64,000 nucleotides of DNA from Pyxicephalus adspersus (GCF_032062135.1 NC_092860.1:128969926-129033925); one strand, 5' to 3'. Counted from the first letter of the stretch, positions 47,097-59,854 are shown. A program made the numbers and translations. Notes: generated by a model from the letters alone, not told the origin.

Positions 47097-50000
47097 CCCT
47101 CAATATTTTCATGAGATATTGCCATTGCCACGTGATAATAAAATTAAAATAATGTAAGCAGGTCCTGTAAACTTAGGTCATTGTCTCATTGCCATATTGT
47201 TGGATGTGCCTTGAAATTTGAATAATTTGCAGGTTTTCTAACAATATGATGACAATTGAGTAAATCACTTAATTGCTTACAAAAATGTATCATTTTTGGG
47301 TAATATGCCCCTTTTATGATATATAACTGTGTGCCTTTTTTTTTAAAGGGAATTTTTCTTGTATCCCTCCCTCTTAGAATAGGGCATCATAAAATATGGG
47401 ACGTCATAAAACATAGGGCATCATAAAAGAAACATGGGACCTGGGATGAAGGTGCTCAAAGTCACCTATTTATTTATTTTTATCAAAAAGATGTAGGCAG
47501 AATAGACAGTTTAGACCCAGGTATGCAGAGATAAAAGTAGAAACAATAAAGCTGGAGGGCAGAACAAGGTGTGGGCATTTGTGTCTCACCCCTGGAAAAC
47601 CTAGGCTGTAAATTGTAGTCTATGCAATAGCCCAAAGAGTAATGTTTTTGTGTATACATACGTATGTGTATGTGCTTGCCAGTATTAATTTCCCGATTGG
47701 ATCTGACACTTATCTAAAAGTCTTTTAAAAAAAAAAAAAAAACAAATAATAGGATGCCTCGCGCAATAACATAATGTTTGCCCACAGTTTCCTGATATCA
47801 AATATGTTCATTTGATGAAGTGTTTCTGCTTTAGTGCTCTGTGGCTGGAGGGCTTCTGCAATGCATGACTTTCTAATAGCGGGACTGAAACTAGCAGCAA
47901 GGAAATTAAACTAATGATGGTTAGCTAGTTGTCACATTTCATCCAGCGGGTCAACAGTTTGGAATTGCATTTTCTGCAAACGCACAAGGCATGGCTTCCT
48001 CCTTCCTGTTTCTAATCATGTACTTTCCAAGGCAATCAAATTGTGATTTTCTGACTACAACAAAAATAGAAAACGTACTTGTAATAATTTCAAAATGACA
48101 AGATATGCTCCGGAGTGGGAATACACTATTTGAATTTCGGTAAGAGGCAAAAAAATATCCCTCCAGAGAGAAATTCACCCTAAGATCAAAAGCTTTATGG
48201 CAAATTCAAGGTAAGTCATCACAATAGATTTTCTATCCGCAGAGTGAAAAAAATCCCTTTAGCTCAGCTTTTTGGATCTCCTTCGACTTACATTTGGAAT
48301 AGGAGCGGAGATGAAAGAATACTGTTCAGCTTTGCGTTTACTAAAAGCGACATGCGAAAATTTGCAGCCAATGCTGCAGGGTCCATGATGAACACATAGT
48401 ATATTTTTCTGCATCTCTGTTTCATGTGTTCTGTTTTACTACAGTGAACCGATGGACCCCCAAGCATTAATGTATCCCTGGGTATTTTGCCTGTTTGTCT
48501 AAAGCAATGGGTGAACTTTATGTCACAAGGCAAATATATATATAATATATATGTTTTCTTTCTAAATAGTATTATTAACTTTCTGTGCACCTACCCCTTT
48601 AACTATATGAAATACCAAACGCAATCAGGTAATAAACTCCGCTGACACACACATAGCATTTACCTCCAATAAGGTGGAAAAAGTTTCTGACACAGACACA
48701 AAGGATTGTTTCAACAAAGGGATGTTGTGAACATTTCTAAAAATAGCAGATTAACAGTACTGTGTACTTAGGACATATGTCTTTGTGTATTTGTTTACAG
48801 ATGTATTCCTAAATTTACAAACCCTTGTATGTAAATACATGACAATAATAAAAAAAACACGAGACCAGCTTGACCTTTCAGTGGCTACAGCAGAAAAAGT
48901 GGAGGTGCTGGAGGGGCCATCATAGCCTCTTGACCCCAATATCACTGAACCCTTTTAGGGAGCTCTCAAAAATTCATTTTATGCAAGACAGCACAACAAA
49001 TGATGGGACCTGAAGGCTTTTTGGCAAAAAGAATTGACAGCTTTACCACTTGAGAAAAAGGACTTCATCCACAACTATCACAAAAATAACTGTGTCATCA
49101 TTTATGCTAAACAGGGCAATATACAGTATTACCAACTAAGGGCAAAAAAAAAAAAATTGAACAAGGATCATCCTGTTATTTTCCTTGCTATGTTTTGTTC
49201 AATGGTTACGTTATTCTTTGATGCCTTGTAAATAATTTGGATCTCATGAATCTGATCACTTCTAGATTGCTACAATGCTGCCAGGGCATGGCACTGCTCT
49301 ATGCATCTTGGATTTGTATATTTATTCATGCTGATTGATCTCCGTGTACAAATAGTTATTAAACCACCCACAAATGTATGCATATGCTTTATACAAAAGC
49401 AACAACAGTATTTGCCCCCATATTACATAATTTATAAAACAACCATCAATGGTAAAAGTTCACATCAGATGCTGTGGGTTGGTGGGTGTTTTTATGTCAC
49501 CATTACCCTGTAACATCTTATTAAATAAGCCAGATGTTTAAGCTAGAACATACGCTGATAACACTGAGATGTTTAAATACACTTCTCCCAATGTTTTTAA
49601 TTTATTTTTGCTCTTTGATTGTTGAGTATTCACATTGCACCTTTTACTGTTTGAGATCATGAGTAGTCGTTTGCATGTTCATTAGCAACTGCTAAGTTGT
49701 ATTCAGGAATCAACAAGCTTCTGAAATTCCTTAATGGCTTCTAGTGTTGTTCTTTCATCACAAAGAGAAGGGTAGATAAAAGCTTCAGTCTGGGGTCAGC
49801 ACCTTTCTTTATAACATATACCACTGTTCTCCTATTTGTACCAGGGAGGATAACGCATACACAGATCAGCAGATGGCTACACCTTTTTACCTGGAGGAAT
49901 GCCTAGAAAAGGGATCTGATTGTTATCAAACAGACCTGAGAACAGAAGAGATGAAGGCACCAGAGCTGAGTTCAAGATGAAGGCGCAGGTGAGTCATTAC

Positions 50001-50542
50001 CCTTGTGCCTCCTGTCAGTTGGAAGTTTTATTACAAATCCAGCAAACCTTTGGCTGCGAGGTATTGATTACACTACAGCAACCTCAGGGCACATTCCTTC
50101 TATGTCCCTCTGGTCCTTGAAGACCCCTTTCATTGTTCACTTGGAATTTAGATAAAGGTCATCTTTGGAAGGGCAAGTCACCTCGTCCATGACAATTGCA
50201 TAGCCAAGATGCTTTGATTCAACGACTAAATTGCTACCTATATACATCCCTTCATTTTTTATAATAAAGCTTTCATCCAGAGTATTCCAAAAAATACAAT
50301 TTGGTTTGTGAAATAAACATTGTTAAAGACAGCAAATGCCCTTTTACAATTTAGGACACTGTGGCACAACTATTTATCTATCGCTCATTTATTTCCAATA
50401 TACGCAGCATATGGGTAAATATAAGTAATCTGTGCAAATATCTACACATGTTTAACTATAATGAATATGGACATGACCTATCCGGGTCACAATTCATAGA
50501 CTAATAAAAGTAAATAGAACTTGTATACACAAAATCTTGAAA
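47097..50542. other. Single-copy noncoding stretch
   Basis: No gene recognised. 48100-48400 is repeat-free with scattered CpG and enhancer-like texture ('gatatgctccggagtggg', 'ggataggagcgg'-like segments) and may be conserved. A small exon-like segment ending in a good donor lies at 49934-49988 (see findings). Open frames up to 100 codons (48288-48590, minus) lack features. Confidence 0.5.
47380..47435. repeat. Degenerate ~19-bp tandem repeat, three units
   Basis: Units 'agggcatcataaaatat', 'gggacgtcataaaacat' and 'agggcatcataaaagaaac' follow each other directly. Noncoding. Confidence 0.75.
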
Positions 50543-50545
50543 TAA

Positions 50546-51123
50546 AAGCGTACCTAAACTCAACATTTTTACTTTACCTAAAATGGCAGAAATATACTAT
50601 ATAAAGTATTTATTTGTGCAGTATTTATAGGTGCAGCAACGTCCCTTTATGTCTTGATCGCCACAGGAGCGTAGAGCCTCCAGGAACTATTATTATTATT
50701 AAACAGGATTTATATAGCGCCAACATATTACGCCGCACTGTACATTAAATAGGGATACCTACATCATGCATCCCGGGAGGCTCTGGTTGCTCAATCTGTG
50801 CATGCCCTGATCTTGGATATACGCAGAAGGGGCATCTTTTCCTCCAAGGGGAAAGAGATGCTGACATCATGCATGCGCAGTGAGATCGGTTCTTTTTTTT
50901 TTCTTCTTCGCAGCGGCTATGTCACCTGACCTCACACCTGCACAGTGCAAGATGCAGTGATGGAGCAAGAAGACCGGAAGAGAAGACAGAAGATGACGGC
51001 TCCCGGCATTCCGCCGGGATGAAGAGGAATCCCAGGACCAGATCCCAAGAAGAACCAGTGCCATCAAACATCTGCAGGATTAAAAGTAAGTGAGATTTCT
51101 TCGTTTTTAGTTTACTTTTGCTT
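50546..51123. mobile_element. MITE with TAA target duplication, carrying a nested L2 tail
   Basis: The left end 'aagcgtacctaaactcaac' and the complement of the right end 'aagcaaaagtaaactaaaa' are imperfect inverted repeats. TAA flanks both sides (50543-50545, 51124-51126), consistent with a Harbinger-type 3-bp duplication. The body is GC-rich with 'cctacatcatgc', 'catgcgcagtgagatcgg' and 'agaagacagaagatgacgg', a texture shared with the elements at 18485 and 21590. At 578 bp it is longer than its apparent relatives, partly because an L2 tail lies inside it (50689-50757). Inverted 'agagcctcc' and 'ggaggctct' flank the inserted part. Confidence 0.72.
50689..50757 (-). mobile_element. Truncated L2-type tail nested in a MITE
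   Basis: The minus strand reads 'atccctatttaatgtacag', then 'gtaatatgttggcgctata', then 'aatcctgtttaataataata', the last ~70 bases of the L2 tail consensus seen at 54120-54250. It lacks the 'tgtaagctc...gggcaggg' part, so it was truncated on insertion. Position inside the MITE shows it inserted after, or was captured by, that element. Confidence 0.82.
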
Positions 51124-51239
51124 TAAAAACTTACTAGGGGAACTTTTTATTAACCATATTCACCATACTGTACCTAGTTTTCACACCAATATTTTTTTTA
51201 AACATGATGGATACAGTAGATATTACATAATTCCTATAC

Positions 51240-51765
51240 TCCCGCAAAAGCCAGTGCTCTTACCCGCTATCAGAATGTGGTCAGTTCCTAAATGTGCAGT
51301 GTAGGGCCTGCTAGTCCTGAATTGTAAATCAAGCCGTGCCTTTTGCCTCCTATTGACCAGTAATTCCAGACATTTCCCCATAATAACCAATAATACCACC
51401 TGTTTTTCATCTACTGAACACCAACAGAGTGGCATTTCCATTTCTCCAACAAACTAAGAACCCTGGGATTTTTTTTCTACCTAGTTACCAATAGCAGTGT
51501 ATATTTGTTTTTTCTATTGACCACCCACACAAGGGCTTTTTTATTCTCTTCCACTTACCAGCAGCTAAGGCTTGTAGTTATCTGTAAGGGTGGCAGCCTT
51601 TCCACTGGTCAGCAATATAAAAAGGCATTCTTCCTACTGACCACCACTCTAAGGTACTGTGAGCTGTGGATATAGTAATTATAGAAGGGCTACCCTAAGA
51701 CCTGAAAGTTTTTCCAAGGGGTTACTTTGTGTTAAAAATATCAAGAAACACTGACTAATAATTCT
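51240..51765 (+). repeat. Dispersed frog-type repeat with degenerate internal array
   Basis: The block 'atctgtaagggtggcagcct' with 'actggtcagcaatata' (51580-51618) matches 25528-25566. Four degenerate copies of a 'ctaytgaccaccannnnaagg' motif start at 51350, 51411, 51514 and 51634. The final part 'aagacctgaaagtttttcca' with 'aggggttactttg' resembles the end of the 'ggttcct' family. No coding sequence, terminal repeat or target duplication recognised. The left boundary is uncertain. Confidence 0.5.
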
Positions 51766-52479
51766 ATGTAGCCGCAGTAAGCACAAGGGTATACTGGATG
51801 GTGCAGTCCAATGACTATTTAGCTTAATGAAATTGAATTCCTAAAAAAAAATGTCTCTATAACAACTCACGGCATAAATAAACCCCATATTGAAAAAAAA
51901 AAAAAAAAATAACTTCTAAGTTAATTTAAAAGATTCTGAGGGTGTTTGAGCTATGTTATTAGGAACTATTTTAAGTCCTTAATGATTGATTGAAACAATT
52001 TTTAAATTACAAAAACAATTACGGGGAATTTACAGATAGGAAAATATACATCCTCCTAGATGACTCCCATTAATGCACTGGTGAATTAGTTTAATTGCCC
52101 TTCTAAGCCAATAATGATCCTACTCAGGCTCAGACAGGGAACATTTGCCAGAATAAAGACCAAACAAATCCCTTTAAATTAGATGGCATACTAATGATAA
52201 TTTTGCCATTAGATCAGTAACGTTTATTTTCAACAGTGTTTTCTATATCAAAGTATTTGACTTTTCAGAATCAGTCCTCTATCCCATGAATGTAATAAAG
52301 TATATTCTCCATATAACACACTAAGGCCTCATGTTTAGAGATTATATTTCTACAATCTGACTATACAGGATCATTCTATTCAGTGTTAATTACATAAATA
52401 CGGCACTGCATCAGGCTCCAATCTGTGTATTTGCAAGATGTTGAGGTGCCATCCAAAATGAATTACATTTTATCTCTTT
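51766..52479. other. Noncoding stretch
   Basis: A long A run at about 51893-51909 is the only notable feature. No gene or named repeat. Confidence 0.6.
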
Positions 52480-52640
52480 GTTGATTGTAAGCTCTTCTGG
52501 GCAGGGTCCTCTCCCTCCTGTGCCATTACTTGCATCTATCTAACAATTACAACTTCCATATGATGTATGGAGCTGGTTGGTGCCATATAAATACAATGTA
52601 TTAATAATAATACTATAATAAGAATATTAATAATAAATGT
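52480..52640 (+). mobile_element. L2-type LINE 3' tail
   Basis: 'gattgtaagctcttctgggc', 'agggtcctctccctcctgtg', then 'ggtgccatataaatacaatg' and an AAT-rich end to 52638. The 'gcgctgcgtaatatg' block is partly deleted, so it is an older copy than the one at 54120. Confidence 0.82.
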
Positions 52641-54119
52641 CACTACCATGCACAAATGTAACGTCAGTGTACAACTACCAATAAACACAATCTAATTCAT
52701 GTAAAATGTAAATATGGCATAGCCTAAAGTGCATAACAATTAAAGTTTAGGACACAAAGTCAAAGATTAACCAAGGGGCAGTATTTTGAAAGGCCAACTT
52801 TGGGTCATTTCAGACTTAAAGTTGATCACAACATTCTACTGCAGGCGCAACCTTGCTTCTAGCTGCATGGCTGCTTTTCCTCCATTAGAGGAATAACCCA
52901 TATCAATCTCAATGGTACCCAACCTCACTCAACCATACACACATTGGTTGCCAGCCACTAACAGCATGGTTTTCAAATGATAGGACTTTGGTGCTCGTGC
53001 TGTACTCTTCTAGCCTTCCACACCTAGCACTCTACAGTCCTGTAATAATCCGCCCATCTTGTTTGCATTTTTTGAAATCCACTAAGGGCTCATTTGTACA
53101 ATATGCAGAAAATATTTTCATCAAATATATAAGCACACAAGCAACCAGTGGAATGTCCATCTAACATTGTTTTACATTTTGTTGAAATGAACACTGACTG
53201 CAGCTATATTGGCATCTCTCCACCCCTAGCACCTGGAGAGCATCTGCTGCCAGACCCAACACAGTTTTCATTCTTTGCCTTCAATGTCTGTGTGTATGGA
53301 ACCTATCAGGAGCTCATCTGATGTGCAGTGAACGGTTCATGTGCATATCAAGTGACTGAGGATCTTCCAAATATTTAAACATTCCTTACCAAACAGTAGT
53401 TCCTGGGTATAAATGTAAAACCAAATGAGAAGCTTTATTTAAAAATGGTGAAAATAAACACACCATCTAATGCTTTATGTTACTATATATTATAAAAATG
53501 TCTGGGAATGAATCCTTTCTGATATTCTTCTTATAAATGAACTTTGAGGCTGGATTAAAATTTTCCATTGCAAAAATGTATCCTGTCATGTATATGTCAG
53601 CAAATCACGGCTGTTTTGCATATACTGAAAAGAGAATCTCTGTCTGGTGGTTGTATAGTAAAAAATGCATGTTCTTGTCCTAAAATGTGAATAAAATATG
53701 TGTTTTATAACTTACTACAGTATGAGGGACCTGGTTGGGTCTGTAGTTGCTAAGTGTATACTACATATACCTATATAATAAATCAGAATTTAGTATATGA
53801 GTAAATCGCATAGGGGTCGACTAATAAAGCAGCAAATCTGAATTTAACTAAAACATGCCCTGGTGGAGAATCAATTACTGTCATTAAAAAATGTAAAGAC
53901 CTGGCAGACTGCATACCTGGGGCTGATTCAGTGAATAGAACCCAGATCAGATAGAATACACCTCATAGCATTGTGGAGTCTTTGGCATCTATGTTCTCTG
54001 AATGGGTTTTTCCCCCCATAAAATAAATCAAGTTCATCAAATCCCATGAATTATATTGGCAAAGTTCAACATTACTTTAATAATGAATCCCTTGAATTGG
54101 AACAAAGCCACATGGACAC
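52641..54119. other. Noncoding stretch
   Basis: No open frame over 60 codons, no tandem array and no recognised repeat. Confidence 0.6.
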
Positions 54120-54256
54120 CACCTCCTAGACTGTAAGCTCTTCGGGGCAGGGTCCTCCCCTCCTGTGTCACTGTCTGTATCTGTCATTTGTAATCCCTAT
54201 TTAATGTACACCGCTGCATAATATGTTGGTGCTATATAAATCCTGTTTATTATTAA

Positions 54257-54287
<31 letters not shown>

Positions 54288-54312
54288 AATAATAATAATA
54301 ATACTAATAAGA
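54120..54312 (+). mobile_element. L2-type LINE 3' tail with self-complementary ATT/AAT run
   Basis: A well-preserved tail: 'gactgtaagctcttcggggc', 'agggtcctcccctcctgtgt', 'ctgtcatttgtaatccctat', 'gctgcataatatgttggtgc', 'tatataaatcctgtttatta', followed by a long ATT run that switches to AAT (54245-54305). Same switch as in the copy at 37871. No coding sequence. Confidence 0.87.
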
Positions 54313-57300
54313 GACAATTGAATGTACATTTATATCGCCTATAGCTATTTTCTTATACTAGATTTTTGCCTACTGATATAAAAAGCCATGCTATATATAC
54401 TAGTTGATGGTCTAAAGGTGAAAGATATGCAAAAACCTAATATATATTTTCACTAGCTTGCCTTAGCTGTGTCAGGAAATATGACTCAATGTAATCACAT
54501 TTGTGGCTGTTTGGGTGGGGGATGAAAATGATGGGAACATGAGAGTGAAATCACAAAACAATGTGTAATGCACACACATAAGAAATGCTCACCTCCTATT
54601 GCATTCCTAAAGATTATTCCATTATTCATGTAATCATATAATGCTGCTTGAAAACACTCACCAATTTATTTTTAACTTATTCTATATAACATGTAAAATG
54701 CAGAATTATATTCCTTGCCCAAGGCAAATATAGATTTGTGTTATGAATAGCAATAGTTATGAAAAAGTCTTATTTGCCAAAGATAGTTTATTACATTTCT
54801 AAAAAAAAAAAAAAATGATCAAGGTGACTGAAGATTGAAAACCGGGTGAAGATGGCAGTGCCCAGGATAGAATGCAGTCAGGTGAATTTATTTGAAAGCT
54901 GCAATCAGACATTATTATTTCATTGCAGAAGCGCAATCACCAAAGTAATTACCCCAGCATTCCCTGGTATTTACTCCCACACATGCATGGCAGTTACATC
55001 ATACTGACCTGGCCAATCCAAAATGGCGGGAACCCAAAAGAGAAATGGGTGAAGATGTTGGTACCCACAATATAATAAGAACAGGTGACTGTAAAAAATT
55101 GAAATGAAGCAGATAAGGCAATTATTACCTGTCCCTTCTGCAATAAAGGACCTACCTGGTCACAATTTTTTTTTTATTTTACTGCTGCCTAAGGAAAGTT
55201 GGACAGATATACCTTATTTATGTTACTATTTATTTATACTTATTTAGTTTTTCAGAAAAATGTAATGTGTAACAGCTTACTGGTTTTTAGTGATTGATTT
55301 TTTTGGTCTTTTTAATCTTTATTTTGCCCTGGTGATCCTGCAGGTAACACAGTCCCTGCCTTAGGGTAACATTGCTATGTAATGTATCAATAGAGGAGAA
55401 CTGTAACCATCATAGGAAAGGAAGTGTGTGGAGTACAGAACATCGTCTTATCACCTTATTTCCATACCATAATGGAAAGTGTTCTGTAGTCCACAAAGAG
55501 AGCAGGATGCAATGATAACTGATGAGCAGAGAGCACAGGGCAATATTACCAGGTAGTTTGCACATGTTGAACAGATATAACTAAATGCATTTAATTGTGT
55601 ATTTAGCAAACTAAACTGGAGAAAACAAGAGAAGCCCATGGTTTCTTTTTTTTTTTTAACCCCATTCCACAGAGGCCATATTTTTCACACATTACACTAA
55701 TGATGGCTGAATGCAGTTTGGAATGCAAAGCTTTCTGATTTTATCAATTTATACATACATGCATGCAAGCCTGTGGTCAAAAAAGCACATACGGTATATA
55801 TATTCTTTTATACATACAAGCATAAACTAATACAGTTATTTCCAAGCATATATTAAAAAAATATTCTTGCATCCAGCTACACATTCTTGCACACAATTCT
55901 CCAAAGGATCAATAATATTATGGTGATCCCACCAAACAGATGTATGCCAGAATACACAATTAGGGAAATATTCAGGGAAGGGTTTTCCCTAATTCAGTAA
56001 GCCCTCAGGTCAGGGAGAAGAACCACACCTTCAATAGAGTTTAAAGGGTGGTCGCTCCCCTTACAGTGGTAATGAATAGTTTCTTCAACTAGCATTCACA
56101 TAGGGCAGTTTGGCTACCTACAGCACACAGCTATATTTAAAACACGTAATTTACCCTTTTAATTATTAATCAGAAAAAAAGAAAATCAAACATTATATCC
56201 ATATTATTTTTTTTTTCTTTTGCTAAGGCTACTCAGAAAATAATATAGTTTCAGAATTCATAAGACTTATTACTAAGCCTCTCAAATCTGCAGACTTATT
56301 TTTCGTCTTTAGTGAGAAATGGAATTTCTTTATCCCTCAGTTTTGCACTGACAGCAGATCATGAAGTCTTATGAAGTCATTAAGCATTTCTGAACCCTTT
56401 AAGAAAGTCTTAGTCACAGTATTTCTTTAATAAAGATTTTTTTACATTTTTGTATAAAATCTATCTGGCAATGAAGTAAAATACACAAATAAATTACAGT
56501 TTCATAAAAAAGTCACTTTATTCATCAAATGTGCACAGCATTTGCAATTACAGCAGTTTTTTTCAGTAACAATAAAAAGTTTTGAATGTTGCTTCATAAA
56601 TACTCGATAAGTCAATTTACAAAAAAAGAAAAAGGCTAAACATATGTCCTGTAAAACATTATAAAAAAAATAGAAAAAGAAAAAAAAGACACCTTTATAA
56701 GCATTCAAGGGAACCAACGGTAATGTTTATGTGCTATTCTGACTTGGAATAAGTAAATAATTGTCCTGCATACAGCAATCAGTCAAAGCCAAAGGTTGCT
56801 CATCCTACTGGCTCATGATTTTTTTTTTTAGCCTACTAAAAAAAAAAAGGTGAAATGAATCACAATGGAGCTCTTTGATGCTGTAGGGATTATTAATATA
56901 AATCCTTTACATAGAATAATGGTCTAATTCCCATCTCTACCTTTTGTTATGACCCAAAAGGAAACATTACCAGGTAACAAAGCCTAATGAATCACCTCCT
57001 GTGAGAGCTAACAGTTATAGTCTATTGCAGTACACAAGAAAATAACATTGTAAAAACAATAATTACTACCTCTTTGTACTGCAGATAGTTTTGCTTTTAC
57101 ATTTCAGTTTCATTTTAGTTTAGAATTAACTTTGTAGAGATAATTGGGTAAAAGTGTAAGATTTGCATTGCAGAAGCTCAGTGAATCTCCTTTTACCCAA
57201 TCAGGAGAAAAATGGAGAACAAAAAGGATGATATTACTCCTTAATGTTTCACTGGTCTGCCTTAAAAATGACACCTTTCACCAAATCTGAAAATGAAATT

Positions 57301-57990
57301 TTGGTTTATCAAAGATTGGCCATTTGGTATGTTATTAGAATCTCACATACTAAGCTAGCTGTCTCTTCTCACATATTGCAGTCGAAAGGGACACTATGAA
57401 CATAATTGAGGTTTCTCTTGTGGAAATAAGTCATGAGGGGACTATATTAGAATTTTTAGCAACTGGTATTAATGTACCCCATAGGATCAGGCATATGAAG
57501 ATCTGAACAAACAGTATTTGTCTTATTGTATTTTCAGAATATTTGGGATCTCATGCTGCCAATATAAATGGGTGCCAGTCAATACAGTTATGAGCCACTG
57601 AAAGACCATGACCATGACTAAGATCATTCTTCATGTCTTCCAAATCATCACTGGACATAAAAATCTATTCAGAGGTTCCTGACTGAACAGTGGCCATACC
57701 TAAAAGTGCCGCAGAAGTGCAAAAATCCTAAAACATCTCAAGCTTAACCAATTCTATTGATCCTAATAACTTATGGAGTAGACTTGTAGAATTGTATTAC
57801 CTTATGCCTTTTATACTTTACTGTTGGTCCACAACAATCTGGGGCCAACTAGATGACCAACAATAAGGCACAGGGGACAAAGTTCAACTTAGTAGAATAG
57901 TAGTAGTAACTACTATAGTAACTGATATTTGCATACTAAGTAGTAGTGAGCTTTTAGACTCTTGGGATGCTCTACAACATACGTGACTTT
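54313..57990. other. Noncoding stretch
   Basis: Open frames of 62 to 71 codons only. Homopolymer runs at about 54800-54814 (A), 55646-55659 (T) and 56820-56850. No gene or named repeat recognised. Confidence 0.6.
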
Positions 57991-58157
57991 CAGTGTTCTT
58001 ACCAGCCCCTTTTAGCTGGGCACACCACCCAGAACGTTTCAACAACCACCCGGCTGTTTATGAGTAGTTACTTTAGAGTTGGATCACAAAACAGGGGCTG
58101 ACACCCACCTAGAATTTTTTCCAATCCAGCTTAAAAAAATTACTGGGTTGAACACTG
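57991..58157. mobile_element. Small MITE with CAGTGTTC ends
   Basis: Begins 'cagtgttcttaccagcccct' and ends 'actgggttgaacactg', so the outer 8 bases form an exact inverted repeat. The interior 'agctgggcacaccaccc', 'gagtagttactttagagtt', 'gggctgacacccacc' and 'ccaatccagcttaaaa' matches a short element I remember from frog and fish genomes. The 167-bp element codes for nothing. I found no clear target duplication. The CAG...CTG ends suggest hAT, but that is unproven. Confidence 0.6.
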
Positions 58158-59088
58158 GACATTTCATACCGGAACTTGTCAATGTCTGCTTTTAATGTAT
58201 GGTGATTTAAATTGAACATAAATTCACAATAATAATAATAATAATAATAATAATCCCAGCCAAAACTGTTGAAGAGCATTGGTTATACAATTCCTTGGAT
58301 TTGTCCATCAATATATTAGGCACTAGTGAGAATATTGAATCAGAAAATAGATGTTCAGTAAGGTTAAAAGGAAATCTTTGATTTTTTTTAACTACTCGTT
58401 AACCTGATTGACTGTTTGAAGCAAACACAGGTTGTTTGCAGGACTAAGTTAAATATTGCATTATTTTTTTTTCTAGTGAAATTACCGATAGGAATTTTAT
58501 AAATATTAGTTCAGAACACAAAATGGATGAGAATCAATTTAAATGACATATTCTGTATATTCACACATCCTGCTGTCACATTCCACTAAAAGACCAGATT
58601 TTAATAACGTTTTTGCATACACACAAACAAATCCAATATGGCTCAAGAAGATCTTTTTTAAACCCTGCAATACGCCTCTTACTTTTAAGCTTTGACTAAC
58701 TTTACTTTGACTGTGATTATAAACTATGTATGTAAACAGTCTAACCATATTAAAATTGCTCAACCCGTAATTTTTTTCTTCCCCCTGTGAATCAGTATTC
58801 ACAAAAAGGAAAAACTGTAATTCATCATACCCAAAGCTATGCAACTATGATTATACTTTTAGGTAGGAATGTGAAATACTATGCAATTCCAAAATGATTA
58901 CATTGCCTCTTCCTCAAATACAGCAAGTGACTGGGATGTTAGTCATTTTTGGTATTTTAGAGGATTTTGAATTATTTGTATAACTCTCTGCTCTATTTTC
59001 CCTCACTTCACTGCCAGTAAAAAAATAACAAAATATATTTTCAAACATAGTTTAATGAATATAGTTCAAAGTCTTAACTAATAAATTA
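58158..59088. other. Noncoding stretch with AAT microsatellite
   Basis: An uninterrupted AAT run of about nine units at 58228-58254. A 101-codon minus frame (58539-58844) has no domain. Otherwise nothing. Confidence 0.6.
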
Positions 59089-59092
59089 TTAA

Positions 59093-59346
59093 AGGGGGTT
59101 TCTTCCTAAAAGTTTTTCTATATAGAGCTTACCGAAGGGGGAGATATGGAGGGAAGCTGTACAGAATGATACAACCAGGGATCTTTGCCTCCCCTCCAGC
59201 ACTTTCCAAAGCCTTTTTTTAAGTTCTAGTCTATTGACAACATGGCTACCAAAAAGACCTGCTCTTGGTAACTGCTTACAGAAGGGGTTCCTACAAGCCC
59301 CCAAGATTGGCAAGTTCTGGGTAGAAAACTTTTAGGTAAAAACCCT
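59093..59346. mobile_element. T2/Kolobok-type MITE with TTAA target duplication
   Basis: Termini 'agggggtttcttcctaaaag' and the complement of the right end, 'agggtttttacctaaaagtt', form inverted repeats of about 35 bp with few differences (they continue 'ctatatagagctt' and 'ctacccagaactt'). Both sides are flanked by TTAA (59089-59092 and 59347-59350), so each end reads TTAAAGGG. This fits the TTAAAGGRR rule of the Xenopus T2 MITEs, whose autonomous relatives belong to the Kolobok superfamily. piggyBac also uses TTAA, but its ends begin with CCC/CCT. The 254-bp interior is noncoding; a 74-codon minus frame in it is incidental. Confidence 0.85.
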
Positions 59347-59350
59347 TTAA

Positions 59351-59854
59351 GTAGAGCATGTAAGGCAGTGACACAATATCTGTGGCCCCTAAAGAAAAAA
59401 TGCTATCAATAGCGTGTTGCATATATTTTTGTTAGTTGTAATAATCAAGTGCTTTTTTGGACATAAGGTAATAGGATTCTAAAACTAATTTTTACCGGAC
59501 TTACTCAATAAACAGTGCATGGAGGAAAGTGCCAAAATCCTAAGCAACCAATCAGAATTTTTTTTGGTATGCATATATTTAGTGCTGAAATCTTCTTGAG
59601 TGCATACTATCTAGTGTCATTATTCTTGGGTCAATTTGGGTGGAAGCTAAATCACTTATCAGTTTGTGGTTTCTTCCCCTTATAAGTGGCAAGAATCCAA
59701 CCCAAAAACTAGGAAATCATACAAACTCAAACATGCATAGCTAATATGCAAATCTAGGACCCTACAGCACTAAGGATAGGGACCTAATCACTGTACTGCC
59801 CACAACCAAACCATTGGCAGAAGATATTTTGATTGGTTCCTACAGAGACTTAAC
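59351..59854. other. Noncoding stretch
   Basis: Nothing recognised between two MITEs. Confidence 0.6.
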
